Source: JAXMDC01 sp046349035
Lineage (GTDB): Bacteria > Pseudomonadota > Alphaproteobacteria > Rhizobiales > Kaistiaceae
Length of the DNA: 64,000 nucleotides
Direction of reading: 5' to 3'
Assembly (NCBI GenBank): GCA_046349035.1
Contig: JAXMDC010000002.1
Coordinates: forward strand, 1,068,722-1,132,721
Made by a program: the position numbers and the translations under genes. The notes below the pieces were generated by a model. The model was not told the DNA's origin. It saw nothing but the letters and a program-made list of their open reading frames with translations, and searched no databases. Below are positions 15,479-25,840 of this stretch, piece after piece. Numbering within the stretch: the stretch's first letter is position 1; each line of letters starts with the position of its first letter.

Positions 15479-17539
15479 ATGACCGACTCTGACGACCTTT
15501 TTTCCGAAATGGATCGCCCCGGCCGCGGCGGTTCGCGCGGCAAGGGCGGTGCCGACAAGACGGCTCAGTCGAAAACAAAGGGCGGACGGGCGCCATCCGC
15601 CTTTGCCAGCGATCCAAGCTACTCGGCAGCTGATATCGAGGTACTGGAAGGGCTCGAGCCGGTTCGCCGGCGGCCCGGAATGTACATCGGCGGCACTGAC
15701 GAGAAGGCGATGCATCACCTCTTCGCCGAGATCATCGACAACTCGATGGACGAAGCGGTCGCTGGGCATGCCAATTTCATCGAGGTCGAACTCGACGCCG
15801 AAGGCTACCTGACGGTCACCGACAACGGCCGCGGAATCCCGGTTGAGCCGCACCCCAAGTTTCCCGGCCGCTCCACCCTTGAAGTGATCATGACCGTCCT
15901 CCACTCGGGCGGGAAATTCAATTCCAAGGTCTACGAGACATCGGGCGGCCTTCACGGCGTCGGCCTCTCGGTGGTTAACGCGCTGTCCGAGACGCTGGAA
16001 GCCGAAGTGGCACGGGGGCGACGCCTTTACCGCCAAGTCTTTTCGCGCGGCGTGCCGCAAGGCCCCCTCAAGGAATTGGGAGAGGTTCAGAACCGCCGGG
16101 GCACGCGCATCCGCTTTCGACCCGATCCGACTATCTTCGGCAGCGCCGCCCGCTGGCGGCCGGAGCGCCTCTTCCCCGCCGCGCGGTCCAAGGCGTATCT
16201 TTTTGGTGGCGTCGAAATCCGCTGGTCGGCAGCCGAATCCCTTCTCGCCGGCAAGAGCGACATCCCGGCGAAAGCCGTGTTTCATTTCCCGGGTGGTCTG
16301 CGCGATTTCCTGGCCGCCGAACTCGGCTCCGAGACTCCGGTTACTGAGGTCTTTGCCGGGCGCGCCGGCCCCCGGAACGGGCATGGGGCTGTCGAGTGGG
16401 CGGTCGGTTGGTTCGGCGGTGACGGCTATCACCGCTCCTACTGCAACACCATTCCAACGCCGGAAGGCGGGACGCACGAAGCCGGCTTGCGCGCCGCGCT
16501 CCTGCGCGGCCTGAAGGCGCACGGCGAGCGGACCGGCAACAAGCGGGCGCAGATCATCACAGGCGATGACGTGATGACCTCGGCAGCCGCCCTCCTGTCG
16601 GTCTTCATCCGCGAGCCGGAATTCGTTGGCCAAACCAAAGACCGCCTCGCCTCCACCGATGCGACCCGCATTGTCGAAGCGGCCATTCGCGATCCCTTTG
16701 ACCACTGGCTGACCGCCTCCCCCGGCGAGGCAGCCAAACTGCTGGACTGGGTCATCGAGCGCGGCGAGGAGCGGCTCCGCCGCCGGCAGGAGAAGGAGGT
16801 CGGGCGAAAGACCGCCGTGCGCAAGCTTCGCCTCCCCGGGAAGCTTGCCGATTGCAGCGCGACAGCCAAAGGCGGCACGGAGATTTTCATTGTTGAAGGC
16901 GACTCCGCCGGCGGCTCAGCCAAGCAGGCGCGCGATCGCATCAGCCAGGCGATCCTGCCGCTCCGCGGGAAGATCCTGAACGTCGCCAATGCCGGCCGCG
17001 ACAAGCTCGCTCAGAATCAACAATTGGCCGACCTGATCCAAGCGCTCGGTGTTCACACCGGCGCTGCCTACCGCTCCGACGACCTGCGCTACGATCGCGT
17101 GATCATCATGACCGATGCCGACGTGGACGGTGCGCACATCGCCTCGCTGCTGATCACGTTTTTCTTCCGCGAGATGCCCGACCTGATCCGCGGCGGCCAT
17201 CTCTATCTCGCCGTGCCGCCGCTCTATCGGTTGAGTCAGGGGGGCAAGAACGCCTACGCTCGCGACGACGCCCATCGTGACGAACTCATGCGCACCACCT
17301 TCGCCGGGCGCGGCAAGGTCGAGGTCTCGCGCTTCAAAGGGCTCGGCGAGATGATGCCGGCCCAACTGAAGGAGACGACCATGGACCCGGCGCGCCGCAC
17401 GCTTCTGCGGGTAGAGATCGCCGAGGGCGAGGGCAGCGCCACCGGACAGGTCGTGGAGAGCCTGATGGGCAACCGCCCCGAGGAGCGCTTCCGTTTTATT
17501 CAGGAGCGGGCGGCTTTCGCCACCGATCTGGACCTCTAG
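15479..17539 (+). CDS. parE: DNA topoisomerase IV subunit B
   Basis: 686 residues from ATG 15479; an in-frame TTG at 15383 is unlikely. The ATPase subunit powers decatenation of daughter chromosomes with ParC. The GHKL ATPase domain shows EIIDNSMDEAVAGHA, VTDNGRGIPVE and SGGLHGVGLSVVNALSE; the transducer follows; the TOPRIM part has EGDSAGGSAKQARDR and MTDADVDGAHIASLL; the C-terminal end is FKGLGEMMPAQLKETTMDP. The sequence DSAGGSAKQARDRISQAILPLRG is split as in ParE rather than GyrB. The N-terminal ~35 residues are charged and probably disordered. parC is not in the window. Confidence 0.95.
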   Translation: MTDSDDLFSEMDRPGRGGSRGKGGADKTAQSKTKGGRAPSAFASDPSYSAADIEVLEGLEPVRRRPGMYIGGTDEKAMHHLFAEIIDNSMDEAVAGHANFIEVELDAEGYLTVTDNGRGIPVEPHPKFPGRSTLEVIMTVLHSGGKFNSKVYETSGGLHGVGLSVVNALSETLEAEVARGRRLYRQVFSRGVPQGPLKELGEVQNRRGTRIRFRPDPTIFGSAARWRPERLFPAARSKAYLFGGVEIRWSAAESLLAGKSDIPAKAVFHFPGGLRDFLAAELGSETPVTEVFAGRAGPRNGHGAVEWAVGWFGGDGYHRSYCNTIPTPEGGTHEAGLRAALLRGLKAHGERTGNKRAQIITGDDVMTSAAALLSVFIREPEFVGQTKDRLASTDATRIVEAAIRDPFDHWLTASPGEAAKLLDWVIERGEERLRRRQEKEVGRKTAVRKLRLPGKLADCSATAKGGTEIFIVEGDSAGGSAKQARDRISQAILPLRGKILNVANAGRDKLAQNQQLADLIQALGVHTGAAYRSDDLRYDRVIIMTDADVDGAHIASLLITFFFREMPDLIRGGHLYLAVPPLYRLSQGGKNAYARDDAHRDELMRTTFAGRGKVEVSRFKGLGEMMPAQLKETTMDPARRTLLRVEIAEGEGSATGQVVESLMGNRPEERFRFIQERAAFATDLDL

Positions 17540-17557
17540 CGACGCGGAGTTGGAGTG

Positions 17558-18010
17558 ATGTCCCGCCTGTTACCGCCCATGGCGGTTGTCATGATCGCGT
17601 TGTCCACATTTGCGGTCGGAACCGCACGGGCGGACGAGGTCGCCGATGCAGTTGCAGGATTCCCCGCGAACGTTGACGAACTGAGAGTCGTAGGCGCATG
17701 GGGCGTCGGAGACTTTCGTGGCACCTACCGCCTGCTCGTTGCTCGCTCCGGCCCTCCTCCGGTCAAGGCGCGGCTTTTCGTGCAGTGGGTCGCTCTGGAA
17801 GTCGGTGGCAATGTCAAAGTGGAATCGAGCGTCGAGGTCGAAGAATTGGCAGCGCTCGATGCCGACATCGGCGCCATAAGAACCAAAGCGGAGCGCGACG
17901 GATTGCTCGTCTTCATCGACACGATCGGGGGCGATCCGGGTTCCCCACACAACTACGAACTCGCTCTCGGTCCCCCGGATCAATACCGGTTCGGCCCGTT
18001 TACCAACTAG
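17558..18010 (+). CDS. Secreted protein of unknown function
   Basis: 150 residues from ATG 17558, with GGAG eight bases upstream; an overlapping GTG at 17555 is less likely. Signal peptide of about 25 residues (cleavage near ARA-DE). The mature part reads as a small beta-rich domain (VGAWGVGDFRGTYRLLVAR, ARLFVQWVALEVGGNVKVE), suggesting a soluble periplasmic protein. No family recognised. It lies 18 bases after parE and may be co-transcribed, but synteny with a topoisomerase says little about its job. Confidence 0.72.
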   Translation: MSRLLPPMAVVMIALSTFAVGTARADEVADAVAGFPANVDELRVVGAWGVGDFRGTYRLLVARSGPPPVKARLFVQWVALEVGGNVKVESSVEVEELAALDADIGAIRTKAERDGLLVFIDTIGGDPGSPHNYELALGPPDQYRFGPFTN

Positions 18011-18182
18011 GATAACCATTGGCCGACAGGGCTGCGGCTAACCGCATATTGATCAACGCCACGATGTTTTTCGCAGTCGTCTTGTAGATGACTGGTGAAA
18101 TGCGCATATTTGGCCTAAAGGTGTTGCGCCTTTTTCTCGAAAGCGGCGGCCGATACGCAGCCGCCAGTTGGTCCCCGCACTG

Positions 18183-19667
<1,485 letters not shown>

Positions 19668-19757
19668 AAGTGCCACGTTAGGCGCGCTGCCAATATCTTA
19701 ACGGCAACGCAACCCAATCCGGCTTAGATCGGTACACGACCTGCGGCGGAGGCCGGC

Positions 19758-20813
19758 GTGACCGATTACGAGGATGTCCTTCGGACAATAGGCTTCGGCG
19801 AAACGGCGCTCGGCCGGCTCCGGAAAGACCGGATTTCAGCCTTTCCGCGAAACTACGAGCTGCTTTACACCTACGCGAGCGGGTTTAACTTTAAGCTGAA
19901 CCGAGCGATCGACGCGATCCTCGCTAATACTGGATCCTTGTCGGCCGCCGACATCCAGTCCCTTTATGACACGTTCCTTGCGCCGGGCCGGCTTGAAGAG
20001 AGGGTCGAGGAGGTCGGCAGCCGCGTCACCTCGGAGATCGGCGAACTGTCGCAACTGATCGCCGCTGCCCTCGCCGCCGGTGGAGAGTACGGATCGAGCT
20101 TGCGCGCCGGCGCCGCCGAACTGGAGGCTGCCGAAACTGCCTCCGCGGTAAAAAGCATCATTGGTCGTCTTGCGGCGGCGACGGCCAAAGCCGAAAATGA
20201 AAACCGCAAGCTCGAGGAGGATCTCGCTTCAGCGCAGCGTGAGATGAATCACCTTAAGGGCAGTCTCGAACTCATCCGCAACGAGGCCCTGACCGATCCG
20301 CTGACCACGCTGGGCAACCGCAAGCACTTCGACCAATCGATTGAGCGCGCTGCGGCCGACGCCGAGCGCGACAGAACCCCGCTCGCGCTTCTGATGATCG
20401 ATGTGGACCTGTTCAAGCGCGTCAACGACACCTACGGGCACCAGACCGGCGATCAGGTGTTGCGCCTGGTCGGCATGGGGATCAAGCAAAGCATTAAGTC
20501 CAGCGACATCGCCTGCCGCTACGGCGGCGAGGAATTTGCCGTGATCATGCCGCGCACTCAGCTGGCGATGGCAGCTACGGTCGGCGACCGTATCCGCCAA
20601 GCCGTAGCCTCCCGCGAGTTGATCAAGCGGTCAACAAACGAGAACCTCGGCCGCGTCACCGTGTCCGTAGGCGCCGCAGCCTATGACGGTGGGGTTGGAA
20701 TACAGGGCCTGGTCGGTGAGGCCGATGCTCGTCTCTACGCTGCCAAACGGGCGGGAAGGAATCGCGTTGTCGCCGCCGATACACCGGGCGGCGAGGTCGA
20801 GCAGGTCGCTTAG
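19758..20813 (+). CDS. GGDEF-domain diguanylate cyclase
   Basis: 351 residues, soluble. Residues ~1-140 form an alpha-helical domain (GFGETALGRLRKDRISAFP, YELLYTYASG) seen in other alphaproteobacterial cyclases. A coiled coil runs ~132-170, and the GGDEF domain covers ~175-345 with DPLTTLGNRKHFD, IDVDLFKRVNDTYGHQ and the active-site GGEEF. It should make c-di-GMP from two GTP. The inhibitory I-site position upstream of GGEEF reads KSSD rather than RxxD, so product feedback may be weak or absent. GTG at 19758 serves as start, after GGCGGAGG. It faces the tfoX-like gene, one base between stops. Confidence 0.9.
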   Translation: MTDYEDVLRTIGFGETALGRLRKDRISAFPRNYELLYTYASGFNFKLNRAIDAILANTGSLSAADIQSLYDTFLAPGRLEERVEEVGSRVTSEIGELSQLIAAALAAGGEYGSSLRAGAAELEAAETASAVKSIIGRLAAATAKAENENRKLEEDLASAQREMNHLKGSLELIRNEALTDPLTTLGNRKHFDQSIERAAADAERDRTPLALLMIDVDLFKRVNDTYGHQTGDQVLRLVGMGIKQSIKSSDIACRYGGEEFAVIMPRTQLAMAATVGDRIRQAVASRELIKRSTNENLGRVTVSVGAAAYDGGVGIQGLVGEADARLYAAKRAGRNRVVAADTPGGEVEQVA

Positions 20814-20814
20814 C

Positions 20815-21180
20815 CTACCCGACTTTGCGCTTGGTCTTGCGCGGACGCGTTGCGGCCGACTTTGCACGAACGGCAGCCGCAAAGGCCTTTAGCGCCCAGT
20901 CGACGAATTCCTCCGGTTCGTCGAACAAGCGCTCCGGCAGGAGGCGATAAGGCATGGTCATGACGCGATCACGCGCGGCATAGCTCCACGTCGGGCAGCC
21001 CTCGGCCACGAAGCTTGGTTCGTTTTCCGCATCAGCGCGCAAGTAGAACCGCCCGTCGGCGATGAGCGCAAACATGATGCCTTCGCGGAAAAATCCGACA
21101 CCACCGAACATCTTGCGGTGGCTGACGCCGCCGACCGGTTCACACAGTTCCACGAGCTGTTCCACCAGCCCATCGATCAT
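20815..21180 (-). CDS. TfoX N-terminal domain protein at the end of the suf operon
   Basis: 121 residues. The TfoX_N fold is shown by HRKMFGGVGFFREGIMFALIADGRFYLRADAEN (in two halves) and by WSYAARDRVMTMPYRLLPE. The C-terminus is a Lys/Arg-rich tail (RPRKTKRKVG). Despite the family name these short proteins lack the C-terminal competence domain of TfoX/Sxy, and their role is unclear. It starts only 9 bases after the sufA stop, so it belongs to the suf transcript; I recall the same position in several rhizobial genomes. Confidence 0.8.
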   Translation of the reverse strand: MIDGLVEQLVELCEPVGGVSHRKMFGGVGFFREGIMFALIADGRFYLRADAENEPSFVAEGCPTWSYAARDRVMTMPYRLLPERLFDEPEEFVDWALKAFAAAVRAKSAATRPRKTKRKVG

Positions 21181-21189
21181 GGGCGCAGG

Positions 21190-21561
21190 CTAACCAGCGC
21201 GGGTCTCTGCCGGCTTCAGTTGCACCGACTCGCCGCAGCCGCAGGCTGAAACCTCGTTGGGATTCCTAAACACGAAGCCGGAGCGAAGCGCCGACTCTTC
21301 AAAATCCATGACGCTACCCAGAAGGAAAAGCACGGCCTTTCGGTCGACGAATACGGTGACGCCTTTATCGGCCACCGCATCCTCTCCGGGGACGGCTTGT
21401 ACCGCGAGTTCCAGCGTGTAGGTCATCCCGGCGCAGCCGCCGTTCTTGACACCAACGCGTACGCCGGCGACAGGCTGGGTGGCGTTGGCGACGATTTCGC
21501 GAATGCGCGCCGCCGCTGCATCGGTCAGGGTCAGAACCGCGAAGTTGGGAAGGCTGCCCAT
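21190..21561 (-). CDS. sufA: A-type Fe-S carrier protein
   Basis: 123 residues from ATG 21559-21561. HesB/IscA/SufA family: one barrel domain with the three cluster-ligand cysteines, in GGCAGMTYTLEL and in SACGCGES near the C-terminus. It receives Fe-S clusters from the SufBCD scaffold and passes them to target enzymes. A longer start at 21603 would overlap sufT; the chosen ATG leaves 7 bases after the sufT stop. Assigned as SufA because of its place in the suf operon; ErpA or IscA naming would also fit the sequence. Confidence 0.88.
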   Translation of the reverse strand: MGSLPNFAVLTLTDAAAARIREIVANATQPVAGVRVGVKNGGCAGMTYTLELAVQAVPGEDAVADKGVTVFVDRKAVLFLLGSVMDFEESALRSGFVFRNPNEVSACGCGESVQLKPAETRAG

Positions 21562-21568
21562 TGCATCC

Positions 21569-21967
21569 TCATCCGAACCAATCGAGTGCCACGCGCGCCT
21601 CATCCGACATGCGACTCGGATCCCAAGGCGGCATGAAGACTAAGTTTACCTTGACCTCTCGCACGCCCTCAACAGCGCCGACCGCATTGCTGACCCAACC
21701 AGGCATTTCCTCCGCCACCGGACACCCGGCCGAAGTCAGGGTCATATCAATCGTGACCACGCGATTCTCATCGATGTCGACACGGTAGATAAGGCCGAGT
21801 TCATAGATATCGGCGGGTATTTCCGGATCGTAAACAGTCTTCAGCGCCGCCACGATGTCATCCGTCAGCCGTTCGATCTCGTCGTCGCCGAGTGCGGCGG
21901 TGACCACAGCAGTGTCACTGCCTGCGGCGGCCGGCGGCTCGACGGCGTCTGTCGGTCTCTCGTCCAT
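21569..21967 (-). CDS. sufT: SUF assembly protein SufT (MIP18/DUF59 family)
   Basis: 132 residues. The first ~30 are acidic and Ala/Pro-rich; the rest is a MIP18/DUF59 domain with VYDPEIPADIYELGLIYRV and the conserved cysteine motif TSAGCPVAE, ending in VNLVFMPPWDPSRMS. Family members help maturation of Fe-S proteins, particularly under high iron demand. It sits between sufS (14 bases upstream) and sufA (7 bases downstream), the usual order in alphaproteobacterial suf operons. Confidence 0.9.
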   Translation of the reverse strand: MDERPTDAVEPPAAAGSDTAVVTAALGDDEIERLTDDIVAALKTVYDPEIPADIYELGLIYRVDIDENRVVTIDMTLTSAGCPVAEEMPGWVSNAVGAVEGVREVKVNLVFMPPWDPSRMSDEARVALDWFG

Positions 21968-21981
21968 CGACTAACCCTCGA

Positions 21982-23229
21982 TCACCCGAAAAGCTCGGCC
22001 GCCTTGGCGAGCGCAGCAACCAGCCGGTCGACTTCCTCGATCGTGTTGTACATCCCGAAGGATGCACGACAAGTTGCCGTCACGCCAAATCGGGCAAGCA
22101 GTGGCTGAGCGCAATGTGTACCGGCCCTGACCGCTACCCCCGCCCGGTCAATGACCGTTGCAATGTCGTGCGCATGCGCGCCGGCGACATTGAAGGCCAC
22201 AATCGCCCCCTTGCCGCGGGCCGAGCCATAGATCGTAAGACCATCGACCTCGGCCAGACGTTGCTGTGCGTAAGCGCCGATCTCCGCTTCGTGTTTGGCA
22301 ATTCGTTCGCGCCCAATGCCCTGCATATAGGTAAGCGCCGCTGCCAAACCAATTGCCTCGACGAACGCTGGCGTCCCGGCCTCGAAGCGATGCGGGCTTG
22401 CCGCATAGGTGATCCGATCCACCGCCACATCGCGGATCATTTCGCCGCCGCCCTGGTAGGGCGGCATGCGGTCGAGCAGCTCTTTCCTACCGTAGAGGAC
22501 GCCGATCCCGGTCGGTCCGTAGGTCTTGTGACCGGTGAAAACATAAAAGTCGCAGCCGAGATCTCGCATATCGACGGGAAGGTGCACGGCGCCCTGGCTG
22601 CCGTCGACCAGCACTGGAATTCCGCGTGCATGGGCGAGCCGGCACACTTCCTTAATCGGCACCACGGTGCCGAGGACGTTCGACATCTGCGTGATCGCCA
22701 CCATCTTCGTGCGCGGCGAAAGCAGGCGCTCGAACTCGTCGATCAGGAACGTGCCATCGTCGGCAACCGGCGCGAACTTCAGCACCGCGCCTTTCCGCTC
22801 GCGATGAAAGTGCCAGGGTACGATGTTCGAGTGGTGCTCCATGATCGACAGGACAATCTCGTCACCCTCGCCAATGGCCGTGCGCCCGTAGGAATCGGCG
22901 ACAAGGTTGATCGCCTCTGTCGAGTTACGCGTGAAGACGATCTCCTCGATGCTCCCGGCGTTGAGAAAGCGCCTGACGACCTCGCGCGCATCCTCGAAGG
23001 ACTCGGTTGCGGCGGTGGACAGAAAGTGCAGTCCGCGATGGACGTTCGCGTAGCTTTCCCGGTAAGCGTGCTCCATCGCATCCAGCACCACCCGCGGCTT
23101 CTGCGCCGACGCGCCGTTGTCGAGATAGGTCAAGGGCTGGCCGTAGACCTCCCGCGCCAGGATCGGGAAGTCCCGCCGGATCGCGGCGATGTCATAAGGT
23201 TGGGCGGTGAGGCTACGGACCGCTTCCAT
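21982..23229 (-). CDS. sufS: Cysteine desulfurase SufS
   Basis: 415 residues, PLP-dependent class V aminotransferase fold, group II (SufS/CsdA). It takes sulfur from L-cysteine as an enzyme persulfide for cluster assembly. The PLP-binding Lys is at about 235 in FTGHKTYGPTG. The catalytic Cys at about 373 lies in RAGTHCAQPL, the short rigid loop of SufS rather than the long loop of IscS. The start overlaps the sufD stop by one base (TGATG arrangement at 23229). No SufE gene appears in the window, so the sulfur acceptor partner is encoded elsewhere or replaced. Confidence 0.94.
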   Translation of the reverse strand: MEAVRSLTAQPYDIAAIRRDFPILAREVYGQPLTYLDNGASAQKPRVVLDAMEHAYRESYANVHRGLHFLSTAATESFEDAREVVRRFLNAGSIEEIVFTRNSTEAINLVADSYGRTAIGEGDEIVLSIMEHHSNIVPWHFHRERKGAVLKFAPVADDGTFLIDEFERLLSPRTKMVAITQMSNVLGTVVPIKEVCRLAHARGIPVLVDGSQGAVHLPVDMRDLGCDFYVFTGHKTYGPTGIGVLYGRKELLDRMPPYQGGGEMIRDVAVDRITYAASPHRFEAGTPAFVEAIGLAAALTYMQGIGRERIAKHEAEIGAYAQQRLAEVDGLTIYGSARGKGAIVAFNVAGAHAHDIATVIDRAGVAVRAGTHCAQPLLARFGVTATCRASFGMYNTIEEVDRLVAALAKAAELFG

Positions 23230-24557
23230 CAGCCTTTCCCCTGCCCTCGCCCCGCCAGCCAGCTTTCGACGCTAGGCTGCAACGCTGCGATCAGTCCGCG
23301 ATCGTCGATTGCCTCGACGGCTTCTGCGAGGAACCCAGCGATCAGTAACTGCTCCGCCTCGGCCCGCGGAATGCCCCGCGAAAGCAGATAAAAGAGGTGA
23401 TCCGTATCGATCTTGCCTGTGGTCGATCCGTGGCCGCATTGCACATCGTCGGCGTAGATTTCCAGTTCCGGCTTGGCCGAAAAGGAGGCGTCGTCGGAAA
23501 GCAGGAGCGCCTTGCTGCCGAGTTTGCCGTCCGCCTTTTGTGCCCCTTCGGCAACGATGACTTTGCCCTGAAACGCGCCCTCGCCCCGGCCATCGACCGC
23601 CGAACGGAAAAGTACGCGGCTGGTAGTCGCCGGCTTCAGGTGCTCGATGACAATCGCGGTGTCGCTCCGCCGTTCACCGTCGAGGAGGGTGGCGCCAGAG
23701 AGGCTGGCGCGCGCGCCTTCGCCCGCCAATTTGACAAAGGTCTGCGCGCGAGCGATTGCGCTCCCGGTCGCCAGCGACGCCTGCTCGAAGATGGCATCGT
23801 CAGCCACCGCGACGAACAGACTGACGATGTGGACCGCCCGCGCATCCGACGCTTGCAACCTCGCCGCTTTCACCGTCGCTCGACCGCCTACAAGCCATTC
23901 GGAGACGATATTAGCGTGATGACCGACACCTGGGACGCCGCTGTGGCTCTCCCACAGGCTTACGCGAGCGGCAGCGCCGACATCGACAACATTGCGGACA
24001 TAGACGGCAGCAGGCTCGGACCCGGTCTGTAGATGAGCAATCCGAATTGGACGCGCCACGCTTGCACCGGGAGCTACGCGCACGACAACGCCGCCAGCCA
24101 TCAACGCGCTGTTCAGCGCAACCGTTGCCTCGATGTCGTCGTTGAAGAGCGACCCGATGCGCGGATCGCCCTGCTGAAGTGCATCGGCGAGCGACACAAC
24201 TTCGATCCCGGGTAATCCCTGGGCATCAGAAAGGTCGGGCCGGTAGCCGCCATCGGCGATAACAATGCGGGCGTGGTCCAACTTGCCAAGCGAATCTTCG
24301 GCGAGCATCCGCCGGACCGCTTCCTCGTTGCTGTCCCTGCCAATCGGCGGCACGGATCGAAGCAGCGCCCGCAAGTCGGTGTAGTGCCAAGCCTCGACCC
24401 GCCGATGCGGCAATCCCGTATTGCGAAAGGATTCGATCGCGGTCGCGCGATGGTGGCGCACCTTGGCGCTGCCCGGCAGCTTGTCCCGCACGAGATCGTA
24501 ACTCGCCAGCAGGTGGGCTTCGGCCTCGGTTCGCAGCGTGACGGGTTCGGACGCCAT
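23229..24557 (-). CDS. sufD: Fe-S scaffold subunit SufD
   Basis: 442 residues, right-handed beta-helix protein of the SufBD family. The C-terminal end has LEIYADDVQCGHGSTTGKID, then FYLLSRGIPRAEAEQLLIAGF, the SufD consensus including the functional His in GHGST. With SufB and SufC it forms the SufBC2D scaffold on which clusters are built in the cytoplasm. It starts 11 bases after sufC and couples to sufS through a one-base overlap. Confidence 0.94.
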   Translation of the reverse strand: MASEPVTLRTEAEAHLLASYDLVRDKLPGSAKVRHHRATAIESFRNTGLPHRRVEAWHYTDLRALLRSVPPIGRDSNEEAVRRMLAEDSLGKLDHARIVIADGGYRPDLSDAQGLPGIEVVSLADALQQGDPRIGSLFNDDIEATVALNSALMAGGVVVRVAPGASVARPIRIAHLQTGSEPAAVYVRNVVDVGAAARVSLWESHSGVPGVGHHANIVSEWLVGGRATVKAARLQASDARAVHIVSLFVAVADDAIFEQASLATGSAIARAQTFVKLAGEGARASLSGATLLDGERRSDTAIVIEHLKPATTSRVLFRSAVDGRGEGAFQGKVIVAEGAQKADGKLGSKALLLSDDASFSAKPELEIYADDVQCGHGSTTGKIDTDHLFYLLSRGIPRAEAEQLLIAGFLAEAVEAIDDRGLIAALQPSVESWLAGRGQGKG

Positions 24558-24568
24558 GGCCGCCGGAC

Positions 24569-25330
24569 CTAGGCCGGCTCCGCGGCGTAGTCGGCATAGC
24601 CGCGCGCTTCCAGTTCGAGCGCTAGCTCCTTGCCGCCCGATCGAACGATCCGCCCGGCCGACATGACATGCACGCGGTCCGGAACGATATAATTCAGAAG
24701 CCGCTGGTAGTGGGTAATCACCAGCATCGACCGCTCCGCGTTGCGCAGCGCATTGACGCCGTTGGCGACAATCCGGAGAGCATCGATGTCGAGCCCGGAG
24801 TCGGTCTCGTCGAGAATCGCTAACGCCGGCTCGAGCAGTGCCATCTGCACGATCTCGTTCCGTTTCTTCTCGCCGCCCGAGAACCCGACATTGAGCGGAC
24901 GGCTCAGCATGTCGCGCCCGACCTCCAGAACCTTGGCCGCGGCGTCCACCCGCCGGGTCTGATCGGCCATGCTGAGTGGCGGCTCACCACGCGCCTTACG
25001 CTGCGCGTTGAGGGCCGTCCTCAGAAACGTCATGCCGGCAACGCCGGGGATTTCCATCGGATACTGGAACGCCAGAAACACGCCCTTGGCAGCTCGTTCC
25101 TCCGGTTCCATGGCCAACAGGTTCTCGCCGCGGAAGTGGACCTCGCCGCTGGTCACCTCATATCCTTCGCGCCCGGCCAGCACATACGACAGCGTCGACT
25201 TGCCCGACCCGTTCGGCCCCATGATCGCATGGACCTCGCCGGCACCGATTTCCAAACTGAGGCCGCGGAGAATCTCTCTCCCCTCGCCTTCAATGCGAAC
25301 GTGCAGATCGCGGATTTCGAGAAGAGCCAT
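24569..25330 (-). CDS. sufC: SufC ATPase
   Basis: 253 residues, ABC-type ATPase of the SufBCD scaffold. Walker A GPNGSGKST (~38-46), signature FSGGEKKRNEI, Walker B LAILDETDSGLDIDAL; the SGGEKKR signature and DETDSGLDID are specific to SufC. ATP binding drives the conformational change that opens the SufB-SufD interface for cluster assembly. Only 3 bases separate it from the upstream cupin gene, so both are on one transcript. Confidence 0.96.
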   Translation of the reverse strand: MALLEIRDLHVRIEGEGREILRGLSLEIGAGEVHAIMGPNGSGKSTLSYVLAGREGYEVTSGEVHFRGENLLAMEPEERAAKGVFLAFQYPMEIPGVAGMTFLRTALNAQRKARGEPPLSMADQTRRVDAAAKVLEVGRDMLSRPLNVGFSGGEKKRNEIVQMALLEPALAILDETDSGLDIDALRIVANGVNALRNAERSMLVITHYQRLLNYIVPDRVHVMSAGRIVRSGGKELALELEARGYADYAAEPA

Positions 25331-25333
25331 CGC

Positions 25334-25840
25334 CTAGCCTTCGCCGTCCCAGTAGTCGAGGCTGTTCGGCTGGCGACCGACATAGCGTATGCCGCCGCCA
25401 TCGGGATTGCCCCAGTCGAAGCGTGAGGTAACCGCGAACTTACCGGAGTCGGGATACTCCACCACTTCGGTCGTCGCCGCGGTCGAAATGCCGAGATACT
25501 TCAGCGTCTTGTTACCGTTGTTGATGATCTGGTGAGCAGTCTCCGGCCCACCTGTCGGCGCAGCCAGCACGTCGCCGGCCTTCACCGGAAAGGTATCGGC
25601 GCCGAAGCGGTATTGCCCTTCGCCTTCCAGGATCAGGAACAGTTCGTGGATGCCGTGGTGGTTGTGGAACGGGAACGCCCGCTTCCCCGGTTCGACCACA
25701 TGGAGCATGCAGCCGATGCCGGTCGAGCCGATGATACGGCCGAAGCTGCCGACGCGCGCCGCGAAAGTCTCGCCATTGCTACTGTCGCGCAGCGGCACGT
25801 CGGCAAGGTTGATGACCGGTCGCTTGGTCGGCTCGCTCAT
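25334..25840 (-). CDS. Cupin-domain protein embedded in the suf operon
   Basis: 168 residues, no signal peptide. A single conserved-cupin barrel: motif 1 in PFHNHHGIHELFLILEGEG (His/His/Glu ligands) and motif 2 in GDVLAAPTGGPETAHQIINN (last His). Similar proteins are found as stand-alone cytoplasmic cupins of unknown function. The start codon overlaps the sufB stop (TAATG) and the stop is 3 bases before sufC, so it is translationally coupled to both. The position suggests a role with Fe-S assembly, for example metal or oxidant handling, but nothing in the sequence proves this. Confidence 0.82.
   Translation of the reverse strand: MSEPTKRPVINLADVPLRDSSNGETFAARVGSFGRIIGSTGIGCMLHVVEPGKRAFPFHNHHGIHELFLILEGEGQYRFGADTFPVKAGDVLAAPTGGPETAHQIINNGNKTLKYLGISTAATTEVVEYPDSGKFAVTSRFDWGNPDGGGIRYVGRQPNSLDYWDGEG

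Noticed and set aside
22114..23391. 425-codon open frame opposite sufS
   Set aside because: Mirrors SufS codon usage; no motifs.
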